The notes: a model not told the origin generated them from the sequence alone. Shown: positions 46,448 to 55,529, counted from the stretch's first letter. The stretch is DNA of 64,000 nucleotides from Novosphingobium sp. (GCF_027486195.1 NZ_JAIXPP010000070.1:1-64000); one strand, 5' to 3'. A program made the numbers and translations.

Positions 46448-47680
46448 ATGGAAATGGCGGATGTGCAACTGGACGGCGTGACCAGTGACCCGGTGGCAAT
46501 GGGATGGATGGTAGGCGCCCCGCCACCGCCTGAAAAGCGCATCCTTGGCGCGCGCGCCGATCACATGCGCTTCCCGATGATCCGCTGGTCCTATTCCAAC
46601 ATGCGCAGCTTCTGCCCCACCGCGCGCGTCGCAGCGAGCGGGGAGGGTACGCCGTTCGCGCGCGGACTGCGTGAGGAGCTGGGCACTGTGCGCTTCACCC
46701 CGCTTGGCCTGGACGCCGAAATCAGTTTCGACGACTCGCTGCTCTCAGCCTTCACCGATGGCATTCTCGTGCTCCACAGAGGCGAAGTCGTGTTCGAACG
46801 CTGGTTCGGCGTAACCGGCCCGGAAACGCGCCATATCGCCTTCTCGGTCACCAAGAGCTTTGTTGGCACGCTGGTCCAGATGCTGGTCGGGGAAGGACGG
46901 ATCGACCTTGCCGCGCGGGTGGACAGCGTGATCCCCGAACTCGCCCCCAGCGGCTTCGGCAGCGCCACCATCGGCCAGGTCCTCGACATGACGACCGCGC
47001 TCGATTTCTCCGAGGAGTACGGCAATCCCAACTCCGGGATCGGAGCCTACAGCGCCGCGCTCGGCCTCACCCCGCGCCCGGCCAGCTACACCGGCCCGCA
47101 CAACCTGTGGGATTATCTCACCACCGTCCCCGGGCAGGGCACCCACGGGGCAGGTTTCGTCTACCGCACGCCCAACACCGATGTGCTGGCCTGGATCATC
47201 ACCCGAGTCACCGGCAAACCCTTCACGCAGGTCCTATCAGAGCGCCTGTGGCAGCCGCTCGGCATGCTCGGTGATGCAGACCTCATTGTTGATGAAGCCG
47301 GCGCGCCTTTTGCCGGCGGGGGCCTCAATCTGCGGCTCGAAGATCTCGCCCGCTTCGGCGAGGCGCTGCGCCTCGGCGGGCTCGGCGTGATCCCGGCGGC
47401 GGATGTCGAACGCATCCGGCAGGGCGGCGATCCGGAGCGCTTCCACAAGGCGGCCTACCCGCTGCTGGGCGGGTGGAGCTATGGCAGCCAGTGGTGGCAT
47501 GCACACGATAACCACGGCTGTTTCAGCGCGCGCGGCATTCACGGGCAGACGCTTTGGATCGACCCTGTGGCCGAAATGGTCGTCGCGCGATTCGCCTCGC
47601 ATCCCACGGCGGCAAACGGCGCGAACGACCCGCACTCGCTCCCGGCATGGCGTGCGCTCGCGCAAGCCTTGATGGCTTAA
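46448..47680 (+). CDS. beta-lactamase-fold serine hydrolase
   Basis: Predicted protein of 410 residues. The SxxK motif is in IAFSVTKSFVGTL, and the YxN-like element appears as VYRTPNTD; HGQTLWIDP occupies the KTG position. It therefore belongs to the class C/esterase group but lacks a signal peptide, hinting at a cytoplasmic esterase or amidase. It lies between nspC and ornithine decarboxylase in the same direction, with GGAGAG before the ATG. A role in polyamine-amide metabolism is possible but unproven. Confidence 0.85.
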   Translation: MEMADVQLDGVTSDPVAMGWMVGAPPPPEKRILGARADHMRFPMIRWSYSNMRSFCPTARVAASGEGTPFARGLREELGTVRFTPLGLDAEISFDDSLLSAFTDGILVLHRGEVVFERWFGVTGPETRHIAFSVTKSFVGTLVQMLVGEGRIDLAARVDSVIPELAPSGFGSATIGQVLDMTTALDFSEEYGNPNSGIGAYSAALGLTPRPASYTGPHNLWDYLTTVPGQGTHGAGFVYRTPNTDVLAWIITRVTGKPFTQVLSERLWQPLGMLGDADLIVDEAGAPFAGGGLNLRLEDLARFGEALRLGGLGVIPAADVERIRQGGDPERFHKAAYPLLGGWSYGSQWWHAHDNHGCFSARGIHGQTLWIDPVAEMVVARFASHPTAANGANDPHSLPAWRALAQALMA

Positions 47681-47721
47681 GGTTTTCCGCGCCTCGCCCC
47701 GAAAGTGTTTCACCTTTGTGA

Positions 47722-47853
47722 CATCAACGTGAGGTGCCCATTTTTTCACTTGATGTTCAGGGCGGGGGGGCTATTTACCCCCTCGCTGCCCCATGGGGAC
47801 TTCCAAACCGCAAGGCAGCTTTGTCGCATTTTTCCGTTTGGGGGTCCCTTGAG
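47722..47853 (+). ncRNA. structured leader of ornithine decarboxylase mRNA (speF-like)
   Basis: Three successive hairpins can be drawn. The first pairs CATCAACGTGA (47722-47732, one bulge) with TCACTTGATG (47746-47755). The second pairs GGGC plus a G-run (47760-47770) with a C-run plus GCCC (47778-47791). The third pairs GGGACTTCCAAAC (47796-47808) with GTTTGGGGGTCCC (47836-47848), 13 base pairs with two G-U. The third contains the G-run that stands 9 bases before the TTG start, so it would hide the ribosome site. A speF RNA motif is known before alphaproteobacterial ornithine decarboxylase genes; a covariance search was not run. Confidence 0.65.
47793..47852 (+). CDS. candidate 19-residue leader peptide of ornithine decarboxylase
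   Basis: The frame from ATG 47793 reads MGTSKPQGSFVAFFRLGVP and stops with TGA at 47850-47852, one base before the TTG start of the decarboxylase. It covers the whole third hairpin, so translating it would open or trap that hairpin. No Shine-Dalgarno is visible before the ATG, which weakens the case. It could act as a regulatory leader whose translation responds to polyamine or ornithine. A longer overlapping frame from ATG 47753 (43 codons) is the alternative. Confidence 0.35.
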   Translation: MGTSKPQGSFVAFFRLGVP

Positions 47854-49077
47854 TTGCACATCCATCCTGATGCATTGGCTGTAGTCGGCGCAGCCGCGCC
47901 CGACCAACCTGCCATTCTGAACCGTCCGCACGCTGCGGCGCGCGCTGCCCGTTTCTTCGTCGAGAAGTTTCCGGGGCGCTCGCTCTATGCGGTCAAGGCC
48001 AATCCCTCACCGGAATTGCTCCGCGTGCTGTGGGATGCCGGGATCACGCATTACGACGTGGCCTCGGTTGCCGAGGTGCGCATGGCGCGCGCGGCGTTGC
48101 CCGATGCCACGCTGTGCTTCATGCATCCGGTCAAGACGCCGAGCGCGATCGTGGAGGCTTACCGCGACCACGGCGTGCGCGTGTTCAGCCTCGATTCGAT
48201 CGAGGAACTGGAAAAGATCAGCGAAGCGACCACGGTGGCCAATGGCGGCGTGCTGCCCGAGGATCTGACGCTGTGCGTGCGCCTGCGCGTCTCGTCTGAA
48301 GGCTCCGAGCTCAGCCTCGCCTCGAAGTTCGGCTGCGATCTCACGGGCGCTGGGGAGCTTTTGCAGGCCACGCGTCAGGTCGCCGATTCGCTTGGTGTGT
48401 GCTTCCATGTCGGCAGCCAGTCGATGAGCCCGCACGCCTATGTCCAGGCGCTCGAGCGCGTGCGCGCGGCGATCGTCGATGCATCGGTTACGGTTGATAT
48501 CATCGACGTCGGCGGCGGCTTCCCCTCGATCTACCCGGGCATGGAACCGCCCCCGCTGGAAGATTACTTCGGCGTGATCGACCGCACCTATGAATCGCTG
48601 CCGGTGTCCTACTCGGCCGAGCTGTGGTGCGAGCCGGGCCGCGCGCTTTGCGCGGAGTACAACTCGATGATCGTGCGCGTCGAACGGCGCCGGGGCACCG
48701 AGCTGTTCATCAACGACGGCGCTTATGGCGCGCTGTTCGATGCCGCACACGTGGGCTGGCGCTTTCCCGTCCGCCTGCTGCGTGAGAGCGCGGCGAACGA
48801 GGACGGCGAGACCGAACAGGCGGACTTCAGCTTCTGGGGCCCGACCTGCGACGACATGGACCACATGGAAGGGCCCTTCGCGCTTCCGGCGGACATCAAG
48901 GCTGGCGATTTCATCGAGATCGGCATGCTCGGAGCCTACGGCGCGGCCATGAAGACCGCGTTCAACGGTTTCGGCGCGACCGAGGTCTTCGAAGTCTCGG
49001 ACGAGCCGATGGCCAGCCAGTACCGCGGTGATCGCCGCGATCCGCGCGTATCGGACAACGTCGTTTCGCTGCGCTGA
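47854..49077 (+). CDS. ornithine decarboxylase (fold III, eukaryote-like)
   Basis: Predicted protein of 407 residues. It makes putrescine from ornithine with PLP. The PLP lysine lies in YAVKANPSP, then SLASKFGCDL, FHVGSQSMSP, GGGFPSIYPG, WCEPGRALCAE and the cysteine of WGPTCDDMDHMEG needed for decarboxylation. A dual ornithine/lysine specificity is possible. TTG 47854 is chosen because it begins the conserved N-terminus (HIHPDALAVVG) and a G-run lies 9 bases upstream; a long frame to 47734 lies inside the structured leader. It follows the polyamine genes and ends with a strong terminator. Confidence 0.93.
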   Translation: MHIHPDALAVVGAAAPDQPAILNRPHAAARAARFFVEKFPGRSLYAVKANPSPELLRVLWDAGITHYDVASVAEVRMARAALPDATLCFMHPVKTPSAIVEAYRDHGVRVFSLDSIEELEKISEATTVANGGVLPEDLTLCVRLRVSSEGSELSLASKFGCDLTGAGELLQATRQVADSLGVCFHVGSQSMSPHAYVQALERVRAAIVDASVTVDIIDVGGGFPSIYPGMEPPPLEDYFGVIDRTYESLPVSYSAELWCEPGRALCAEYNSMIVRVERRRGTELFINDGAYGALFDAAHVGWRFPVRLLRESAANEDGETEQADFSFWGPTCDDMDHMEGPFALPADIKAGDFIEIGMLGAYGAAMKTAFNGFGATEVFEVSDEPMASQYRGDRRDPRVSDNVVSLR

Positions 49078-49113
49078 CAATCAAGAACACCGGTTGAAGT
49101 CCGGGTCGCAAAA

Positions 49114-49145
49114 GAAAGGCCCCGCGATCGCTCGCGGGGCCTTTC
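49114..49145. terminator. bidirectional intrinsic terminator
   Basis: A perfect 14-base stem runs from 49114 to 49127 and from 49132 to 49145, with a 4-base loop (TCGC), rich in G/C (GGCCCCGCGA) and flanked by A- and T-rich bases (AAAAG before, TCGTTT after). It lies 36 bases after the ornithine decarboxylase stop and 63 bases from the convergent TonB receptor end, so it can serve both. Confidence 0.88.
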
Positions 49146-49207
49146 TCGTTTGGGGTTGTGCCGCGCGGAGAGCGGACTTGTGGTCCTCTCCCCGTATGGG
49201 CAGAGTA

Positions 49208-52120
49208 TCAGAACTTGGCGCGGAAGCCCGCGTAGAACGACGTCCCGCTCGTTTCGGTCGGATAGGTGGTCGAACCGAGATCGGGCTGCTGGTTGAACAG
49301 GTTGTTCACGCCGCCGTAGAACTCCATCTTCTTGTTGACGGTGAGGTTGGCCGAGATGTTGTGCACCCAGCGCTGCTTGTACCAGGCGTACTTGGGATCG
49401 ACGTAGTTCGGATTGCCCGCCAGACGGTCGGCCGAGTAGCGCAGGGTCTTGTCCCACCAAGAAAGGCTGTAGTTGAAGCCGAACGCCCCGCGCTGGTAGC
49501 TCGCGCTCACAAAGGCCTGGTACTGCGGCTGATAGGTCTCGCCCAGCGTGCTGCGCGGCTCGGCTCCCGGCGAATCCACGAAGGTAAGCTTGTTCAAATA
49601 GTTGCCGACGAGCTTGAGCTGGAACTCGCCCAGCTTCTCGATCGAGAAATTGTAGTTGATGTTGAGCTCCAGGCCCGAGGTCCGGAACGCGGCAACGTTC
49701 TGCGGGGAAACCGTGTAATCGACGATCAGACCGGTCCCCGGCTGCCGCTTGATCGCAGCGCAGAAAGGGTTGTCGATCGTTGCCTGATCAACGCAGAGCT
49801 CCGCCAGCTTCTGGGCGTCGACCGTGTTGATCGCCTGCTTGAGCTTGATGTCATACCAGTCGATCGCGATGGCGAGGCCGCGGATGAAGCTCGGCTGCAG
49901 CACCACACCGGCAGTCCAGGTCCGCGCCTTCTCCGGTTGCAGATTGGCATTGCCGCTGCTGATGCCCGGGACGTTCACCGTACGGGTGTCCTCGAACCCG
50001 GCGATCTGCGGTGGGGTAAGGCCTGCAGCGGTCAGGACCGCCTGACAGTTGGCTGGACGGGTCGATTTGCCCAGCCCGAGGTTCGAGGGCAGGCAGGGAT
50101 CGTCGAAGAAGGTGAAGGTCTGCCCGGCCGCGCCATAGAGTTCGCCAATATTGGGCGCGCGGACAGCCTGCGAGAGTGTGCCACGGAAGCGGATATCACG
50201 CACCGGCGCCCAGGCTGCGTCGACCTTCCAGGTCGTGGCGCCACCGGTCGACGAGTAGTCTGCATAACGCACCGCGCCGCTGATATCGAGGACGTAGGCC
50301 AAAGGCTTGTCCTTGAGCAGCGGCAGGTCGAGTTCGCCGAACACTTCCTTCACATCGAACTTGCCTTGACTGATCCCCAGCTTGTTGGAGAACGTCAGGC
50401 CTTGTTGCTCCAACTCGTCGGGAACGAACCGCGAGCTTTCTTTGCGGTATTCACCGCCAACCACGAAGCCAACCGGTCCGCCGGGGAGCGAGAAGAAGCC
50501 GCGCGTATCTCCGGACAATGAAGCGTTCACAACATGCTGGGTGATGCGCGAACGCTCGGTCGTGTTGGCGCGTACAAAATCGACGCCGGCCGGGTCGCTT
50601 ACGCCTTCACCGAAAAGATTGATGGGTCGGCACTCACCCGGTTGGAACGTCACCGCGCTTCCGGCGGTGGGATCGAGGTTGATCCGGCAAGTAACCTGAC
50701 CAGTCGCCGGATCGCGTACCGCATCGAGCGCGGCGTTGAAGCGGTCGGTGTAGCGGTCGTTGACGAAGCGGTTGGTCACGGTCGTGCGACCGAACACATA
50801 GGACACTTCATAGTGCAGCGAGGATGAGAGATCGCCCTCGGCCCCGATTACCGAGCGGAAGGTATCGCGCTTGATGTTTTCGCCGCGCTGGCCAAGGTCG
50901 AAGTTATCCCGCGTGACCAGCACGCCGCCGAGTTCCGGATCGATCGCCGAACGAATGCTCGCCGGGATGTAGGGGTTATCTTGCGGAACATAGATATAAT
51001 AGTCGAACGTCGGCTGACCGAGCGAATACGACTTGGTCGCTGCGTACTTGGCTTCGGCAAAGACCTTGAAGGCGCTCGACACTTCGTAGCGCGCGTTGAG
51101 ATTGACCACATGGCGCGTGATCGCGGGCAACAGATCGTTGCCATAGTCTGAGACGAGCGTGTCGTCGCTCCCGCGCGAATAGCCGCCGGGAATTGATTGG
51201 CCGAGGTTGTAGGGCTTGCCGTCACCGCGGTAGTCCGGCTCGCCGTTGAAGTCGACATCGACCGCGCCCATGCGCGACGACCATTCGTAGCGCACGTCGT
51301 TCAGCGGGATCCGGCTGTAAACGCCCGGGGTATTGGGCGTGTAGTCCGGGTTGCGGTAGAAGCCGATCGAACGCGATCCCGTGTACTGCGGGCGATCCCG
51401 CGTCTGCAGCCGGTCGCTGTCGCCGAATTCATACGCCAACGTCACGTTGCCGCGCCCGCCATCGAAATTGTGCCCGGCGGTGATGGCTGCGAACCGGTCG
51501 CCAGAATCGCCGTACCTGCTGATCCCGGCCTGTGCTTGCGCGCTCACGCCCTCGAAGTTCTGCTTGAGAACGAAGTTGACCACGCCGGTCACGCCGTCCG
51601 CACCGTAAATGGCCGAGGCGCCGCCGGTCAGCACGTCCACGCGCTCGATCAGGCTGACGGGGATCGTGTTGATGTCGACTGCCTGCGACCCTTCGACACC
51701 GGCAACCTGGCGGCGGCCATTGATCAGCACCAGCGTGCGATCGACACCCAGATTGCGCAGGTTGAGCAGATTCAGGCCGGTGTAGCCGATGCCGGCCCGA
51801 TCACCTGAGTTGTCACGCGAGGTCGATGAACCGACAAGCGCGGGCAGCGCAGTGGTCAGGAAGGTCGTGACATTGGTGACACCTTGCTTTTCGAGCAGGT
51901 CTTTCCCGAACGAAATTGTCGGGCTCGCGGTCTGGTAATCCGGGCGGCGCAGGCGCGTGCCGGTCACCACGATGCTCTCAGGTGGCGGGGCATCGGCTGC
52001 CGCAGCCGCATCGGGCTGCGGCTCTGCCTGTGCATAGGCAAGGGTAGGTAGGACGCCGACGAGAGCTAGCGTGGAAACGGCAAGATTGAGCGCGGTGCGT
52101 GACGAACGATTGCGGAACAT
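49208..52120 (-). CDS. TonB-dependent outer-membrane receptor
   Basis: Predicted protein of 970 residues. A signal peptide (about 1-30, ending AYAQA) is followed by an acidic/proline linker and the TonB-box-like ESIVVTGTRLRRPDY. The plug domain (about 45-170) shows NLRNLGVDRTLVLINGRR and DVLTGGASAIYGADGVTGV. The beta-barrel runs to the C-terminus, which ends with an aromatic residue (GFRAKF) as outer-membrane barrels do. The ligand is not predictable. The start follows GGGGGAAGTC. Palindromes lie 34-90 bases upstream. Confidence 0.95.
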   Translation of the reverse strand: MFRNRSSRTALNLAVSTLALVGVLPTLAYAQAEPQPDAAAAADAPPPESIVVTGTRLRRPDYQTASPTISFGKDLLEKQGVTNVTTFLTTALPALVGSSTSRDNSGDRAGIGYTGLNLLNLRNLGVDRTLVLINGRRQVAGVEGSQAVDINTIPVSLIERVDVLTGGASAIYGADGVTGVVNFVLKQNFEGVSAQAQAGISRYGDSGDRFAAITAGHNFDGGRGNVTLAYEFGDSDRLQTRDRPQYTGSRSIGFYRNPDYTPNTPGVYSRIPLNDVRYEWSSRMGAVDVDFNGEPDYRGDGKPYNLGQSIPGGYSRGSDDTLVSDYGNDLLPAITRHVVNLNARYEVSSAFKVFAEAKYAATKSYSLGQPTFDYYIYVPQDNPYIPASIRSAIDPELGGVLVTRDNFDLGQRGENIKRDTFRSVIGAEGDLSSSLHYEVSYVFGRTTVTNRFVNDRYTDRFNAALDAVRDPATGQVTCRINLDPTAGSAVTFQPGECRPINLFGEGVSDPAGVDFVRANTTERSRITQHVVNASLSGDTRGFFSLPGGPVGFVVGGEYRKESSRFVPDELEQQGLTFSNKLGISQGKFDVKEVFGELDLPLLKDKPLAYVLDISGAVRYADYSSTGGATTWKVDAAWAPVRDIRFRGTLSQAVRAPNIGELYGAAGQTFTFFDDPCLPSNLGLGKSTRPANCQAVLTAAGLTPPQIAGFEDTRTVNVPGISSGNANLQPEKARTWTAGVVLQPSFIRGLAIAIDWYDIKLKQAINTVDAQKLAELCVDQATIDNPFCAAIKRQPGTGLIVDYTVSPQNVAAFRTSGLELNINYNFSIEKLGEFQLKLVGNYLNKLTFVDSPGAEPRSTLGETYQPQYQAFVSASYQRGAFGFNYSLSWWDKTLRYSADRLAGNPNYVDPKYAWYKQRWVHNISANLTVNKKMEFYGGVNNLFNQQPDLGSTTYPTETSGTSFYAGFRAKF

Positions 52121-52153
52121 GACTTCCCCCATGCAGAAGATCCAAAATGGCTG

Positions 52154-52210
52154 GAACGTGACGGTCGTTCAAGTCATTGAATCTTATCAACTGCTTTAAC
52201 TTACGTAAGT
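52154..52210 (-). promoter_or_regulatory. two palindromes upstream of the TonB receptor gene
   Basis: GAACG-N7-CGTTC occupies 52154-52170 and a perfect 12-base palindrome, ACTTACGTAAGT, occupies 52199-52210. Both lie in the short interval between the TonB receptor start (52120) and the hemA end (52340), so they are candidates for transcription-factor sites of the receptor gene. Neither matches the Fur or RirA consensus I know. Confidence 0.35.
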
Positions 52211-52339
52211 GATGCATCCCTGCCACATGGCAAGGGTACTGCACGAACGCAGCAACAGTTTGTCGCAGTGGGAAATTTCTCCAGCCACCCGGCCTTAGGT
52301 GCAATTACCTATCGGCCTGGCGGCGCAGGCAAGGCGGGT

Positions 52340-53560
52340 TCAGGCGGCCTTGCGCTTCTCCAGCTCAAGGCGCTGCCAGATCTCGACCAGCGCATCGGTC
52401 AGTTCGATCATCATCGCTTCGGTGTGCGCCGGCCCCGGCGTGAAGCGCAGGCGCTCGGTCCCGCGCGGCACGGTGGGATAGTTGATCGGCTGCACGTAGA
52501 CGCCGTACTCGGCGAGCAGGATGTCGCTCACCTTCTTGGCGCGCACGGGATCGCCGACCATCAGCGGCACGATATGCGTGGTTGAAGGCATCACCGGCAG
52601 GCCCGCATCGGCAAAGGCCTGCTTGAGGAACGCTGCGGCGGCCTGCTGGCCTTCGCGCTCGACGCTTGAGGCCTTGAGGTGGCGCACCGCCGCCAGCACG
52701 CCCGCCGCCAGCACGGGCGAAAGCGAGGTGGTGAAGATGAATCCCGGAGCATAGCTCCTGATCACGTCGATGATCCGCGAATCCGCCGCGATATAGCCGC
52801 CCATCACACCGAAGGCCTTGCCCAGCGTGCCTTCGATGATGTCGATGCGGTGCGCGGCCTCGTCACGCTCGGAAATGCCGCCGCCGCGCGCACCGTACAT
52901 GCCGACCGCGTGGACTTCGTCGATGTAGGTGAGGGCGTTGTACTTCTCGGCCAGGTCGCAGATCGCGTGGATCGGGGCGACGTCGCCGTCCATCGAATAG
53001 ACGCTTTCAAACGCGATCAGCTTGGGAATCGCTGGATCGCACTCGGCCAGCAGTTCTTCCAGATGTTCCACGTCATTGTGACGGAACACGCGCTTTTCTG
53101 CGCCCGAATTGCGGATACCGGCGATCATGCTGGCGTGGTTGAGCTCATCGGAAAAAATCACGCAGCCGGGCAGGATCTTGGCAAGCGTCGAAAGCGTGGC
53201 GTCGTTCGAGACATAGCCGCTGGTGAACAGCAGCGCGCCCTGCTTGCCGTGCAGATCGGCAAGTTCGGCCTCAAGATCGACGTGATAATGGGTGTTGCCG
53301 CCGATGTTGCGCGTGCCGCCGGAGCCTGCGCCGACATCGTGCAGCGCTTCCTCCATCGCGCCGATGACCTTGGGGTGCTGGCCCATCGCAAGGTAATCGT
53401 TCGAGCACCACACGGTGATCGGCTTGGGGCCATTGTGCCCGGCAAAGCAGCGGGCATTCGGGTAGGCACCCTTGTTGCGCAGAATGTCGATAAAGACGCG
53501 GTAACGACCTTCCGTATGCAGACGCTCGATCGCGGAATCGAAAACCTGATCGTAATTCAC
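52340..53560 (-). CDS. hemA: 5-aminolevulinate synthase
   Basis: Predicted protein of 406 residues. It condenses glycine and succinyl-CoA, the alphaproteobacterial entry to haem. [49 protein letters not shown] and the PLP lysine in [16 protein letters not shown] are all intact. It is the only tetrapyrrole gene in the window. The upstream 183 bases hold no other clear gene, though a 27-codon frame ends 11 bases before its start. Confidence 0.97.
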   Translation of the reverse strand: MNYDQVFDSAIERLHTEGRYRVFIDILRNKGAYPNARCFAGHNGPKPITVWCSNDYLAMGQHPKVIGAMEEALHDVGAGSGGTRNIGGNTHYHVDLEAELADLHGKQGALLFTSGYVSNDATLSTLAKILPGCVIFSDELNHASMIAGIRNSGAEKRVFRHNDVEHLEELLAECDPAIPKLIAFESVYSMDGDVAPIHAICDLAEKYNALTYIDEVHAVGMYGARGGGISERDEAAHRIDIIEGTLGKAFGVMGGYIAADSRIIDVIRSYAPGFIFTTSLSPVLAAGVLAAVRHLKASSVEREGQQAAAAFLKQAFADAGLPVMPSTTHIVPLMVGDPVRAKKVSDILLAEYGVYVQPINYPTVPRGTERLRFTPGPAHTEAMMIELTDALVEIWQRLELEKRKAA

Positions 53561-53743
53561 CCACGGCTCCCTATGAACCAGTTGTCACGCACATCTGCGC
53601 CATGCGCGCCCTGAAACCTGTCTCCATGGTGCGCCAGAACGACCGCCAGACCATGTCGGGCCGGAGCGGCGAGCGGCGCTTTACGCCGCTTGCAACGCCA
53701 ATACCAGCGGCATTTGGGTCATATTCCCGCGTGGGAAAGCAGC

Positions 53744-54685
53744 TTACCGTGCGGCCTTTCGCGCCGGTGCGGGGAGCGGGCCGGCAGGCGCTGCGGCAAA
53801 TTGCAACTGCTGCGCGTTGTCCTTCAGCCAGCCGAAGTCATGCCCGTAGACCACCGTCAGGCCGGGCTCGCGCTGCTTGAGTGAGGCGAGTCCCTTGATC
53901 CAGCCGAGGGTGGCGGCGCGATCCTCACTGCCGAGCCATTCCGCCACATACCGCGAACGGGGGCGCTGCCAGGTGACATTCCGGCGCATCGGCGCGGAGT
54001 CTCCGGCAAACAGAAACTCCCGGCCATTCTGGAGGCGGACGTAGATCATCTGCGTCCCGTCAAGATAGCCGGGCGTGCGCATGACCGCGATGCCTGGGGC
54101 GATTGCGGCATAACCGGCCGGATCGGCCAGAGCTGCGGGCGGGGGACCGAGCGAATCCATGAGCACCGGCGCCAGCGCTCGCAGCGCATCGATCTGCCGG
54201 GGATTGCCGATCAGCTTTCCGGCGATCTTCCGGTCCGCGAGCACGAGCGAAACCAGTCCGCCGATGTGATCGATATCCTCGCTGGTAAAAATGATCCGCT
54301 GTGAGGAACGCAACCAGCTGTTCGCGGTCTGCTGCATCTCGGGGTGATAAGCCTCGTAGCCGGTCGCAAGGGACTGGTCCCTGGTGAGGCCCGAATTGAT
54401 CACGGTATCGCCGCCCGGCGTGATCAGGCGCCAGATGAAGACCGCCGTTTCGTCGGTCCTCAGGCCGCCGCCTGCAACCAGCAGCGTGCCGGGTTCATTG
54501 TCCGTCGCCACTGCGGCATACTGGATTCCCACCGGCCGCTGCCCCTGCTGGCTCTCGGCCAGACTGCGCAGACGCGCGATGTCGATTGTGCGCGGCGCAA
54601 CCGAGGTCGGGCCGGGGTCCATCAGCAGCCAGTAATAGGGCACCGCGACAAGCAGGATCAGCAGCAGGGCAATGCGGGTAAACAT
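53744..54685 (-). CDS. membrane-anchored metallo-beta-lactamase-fold protein, altered metal motif
   Basis: Predicted protein of 313 residues. An N-terminal hydrophobic segment (MFTRIALLLILLVAVPYYWLL) anchors it outside the cytoplasm. VFIWRLITPGGDTVINSG and the TSEDIDHIGGL segment follow the MBL-fold plan, but the usual HxHxDH reads SEDIDH, losing the first two histidines. FAGDSAPMRRNVTW and YGHDFGWL supply later ligands. It may bind one metal or none, so hydrolase activity is doubtful. It lies 25 bases after murI on the same strand. Confidence 0.75.
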   Translation of the reverse strand: MFTRIALLLILLVAVPYYWLLMDPGPTSVAPRTIDIARLRSLAESQQGQRPVGIQYAAVATDNEPGTLLVAGGGLRTDETAVFIWRLITPGGDTVINSGLTRDQSLATGYEAYHPEMQQTANSWLRSSQRIIFTSEDIDHIGGLVSLVLADRKIAGKLIGNPRQIDALRALAPVLMDSLGPPPAALADPAGYAAIAPGIAVMRTPGYLDGTQMIYVRLQNGREFLFAGDSAPMRRNVTWQRPRSRYVAEWLGSEDRAATLGWIKGLASLKQREPGLTVVYGHDFGWLKDNAQQLQFAAAPAGPLPAPARKAAR

Positions 54686-54710
54686 GGTCAGTCCGATATC
54701 CCTGATACGG

Positions 54711-55529
54711 TCAGAACGCCAGTCGCCGGGCGATGCCATAGTGTGCCAATGCGGGCATGAGCCGCTCATCCTCGGGGTCATCCTTGGTGAACAGCGCTAG
54801 GTCTCCGGTTTTACTAGGTGCCCAGGCCTGACCTTGGGTCAGAAACGCGATCCGCCGCGCGATCCCGTCGGAGCCATCGATAAAGCGTACGTCAGGTCCG
54901 AATGCCTCGGCCAGCTCCGCTTCGAGCAACGGGAAGTGCGTGCAGGCCAGCACCACCGTGTCGATTCGCTTGCCGTCCGGCATGGCGCGCAGCGCGGCGG
55001 CGGCGCGGGCGAAAACGGCAGGATCGACCCGCTCACCGCGCAGCTTCGCCTCGGCCGCTGCGACAAGTTCGGGCGCGCCGTGGCGCAGCAAGCGCTTGTC
55101 GGCGGCGAATTCGGCCTCCAGTCGGTCGACGTAGCCTTGCCGGATCGTCGCCTCGGTGCCGAGCAGGCCGATCACTCCGGTTTGCGTCATCGCGGCTGCG
55201 GGCTTGATGGCGGGAACGGTGCCCACGATCGGCACTTCCAGCACCTCGCGCACCGAAGCGAGCGCGATCGTGCTGGCGGTGTTGCAGGCAATGCAGACGA
55301 GACGTGGGCGAAAGCGCTCGGTCAGCCGCCCCAGCAGGCCCGAAACCCGCGCCGCGATCTGCGCCTCGGTCTTGCTGCCATAGGGCAGGCCCGCATTGTC
55401 GGAAACGTACATCAACGGCGCCTGCGGCAGCAGCTTGCGCACCTTGCCGAGCACCGAGAGGCCGCCGACACCGGAATCGAAGAGCAGGATCGGTGAGGCT
55501 GGATCTGCGGAAGCGGGGGCAACGGTCAT
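54711..55529 (-). CDS. murI: glutamate racemase
   Basis: Predicted protein of 272 residues. It makes D-glutamate for peptidoglycan. LFDSGVGGLSVL and SDNAGLPYGSK lead to the two catalytic cysteines, in IACNTASTIAL and LACTHFPLLEAE. The ATG at 55527-55529 follows GAAGGGTG; the longer frame to 55571 would add 14 unconserved residues. It is divergent from plsY across 83 bases. Confidence 0.96.
   Translation of the reverse strand: MTVAPASADPASPILLFDSGVGGLSVLGKVRKLLPQAPLMYVSDNAGLPYGSKTEAQIAARVSGLLGRLTERFRPRLVCIACNTASTIALASVREVLEVPIVGTVPAIKPAAAMTQTGVIGLLGTEATIRQGYVDRLEAEFAADKRLLRHGAPELVAAAEAKLRGERVDPAVFARAAAALRAMPDGKRIDTVVLACTHFPLLEAELAEAFGPDVRFIDGSDGIARRIAFLTQGQAWAPSKTGDLALFTKDDPEDERLMPALAHYGIARRLAF

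Noticed and set aside
47734..47853. Upstream extension of ornithine decarboxylase to GTG 47734
   Set aside because: It lies in the structured leader, lacks conservation with the family N-terminus, and has no ribosome site.
47753..47884. A 43-codon frame overlapping the ornithine decarboxylase start
   Set aside because: No ribosome site, and it crosses the start out of frame; the 19-codon frame ending just before the start is the better leader candidate.
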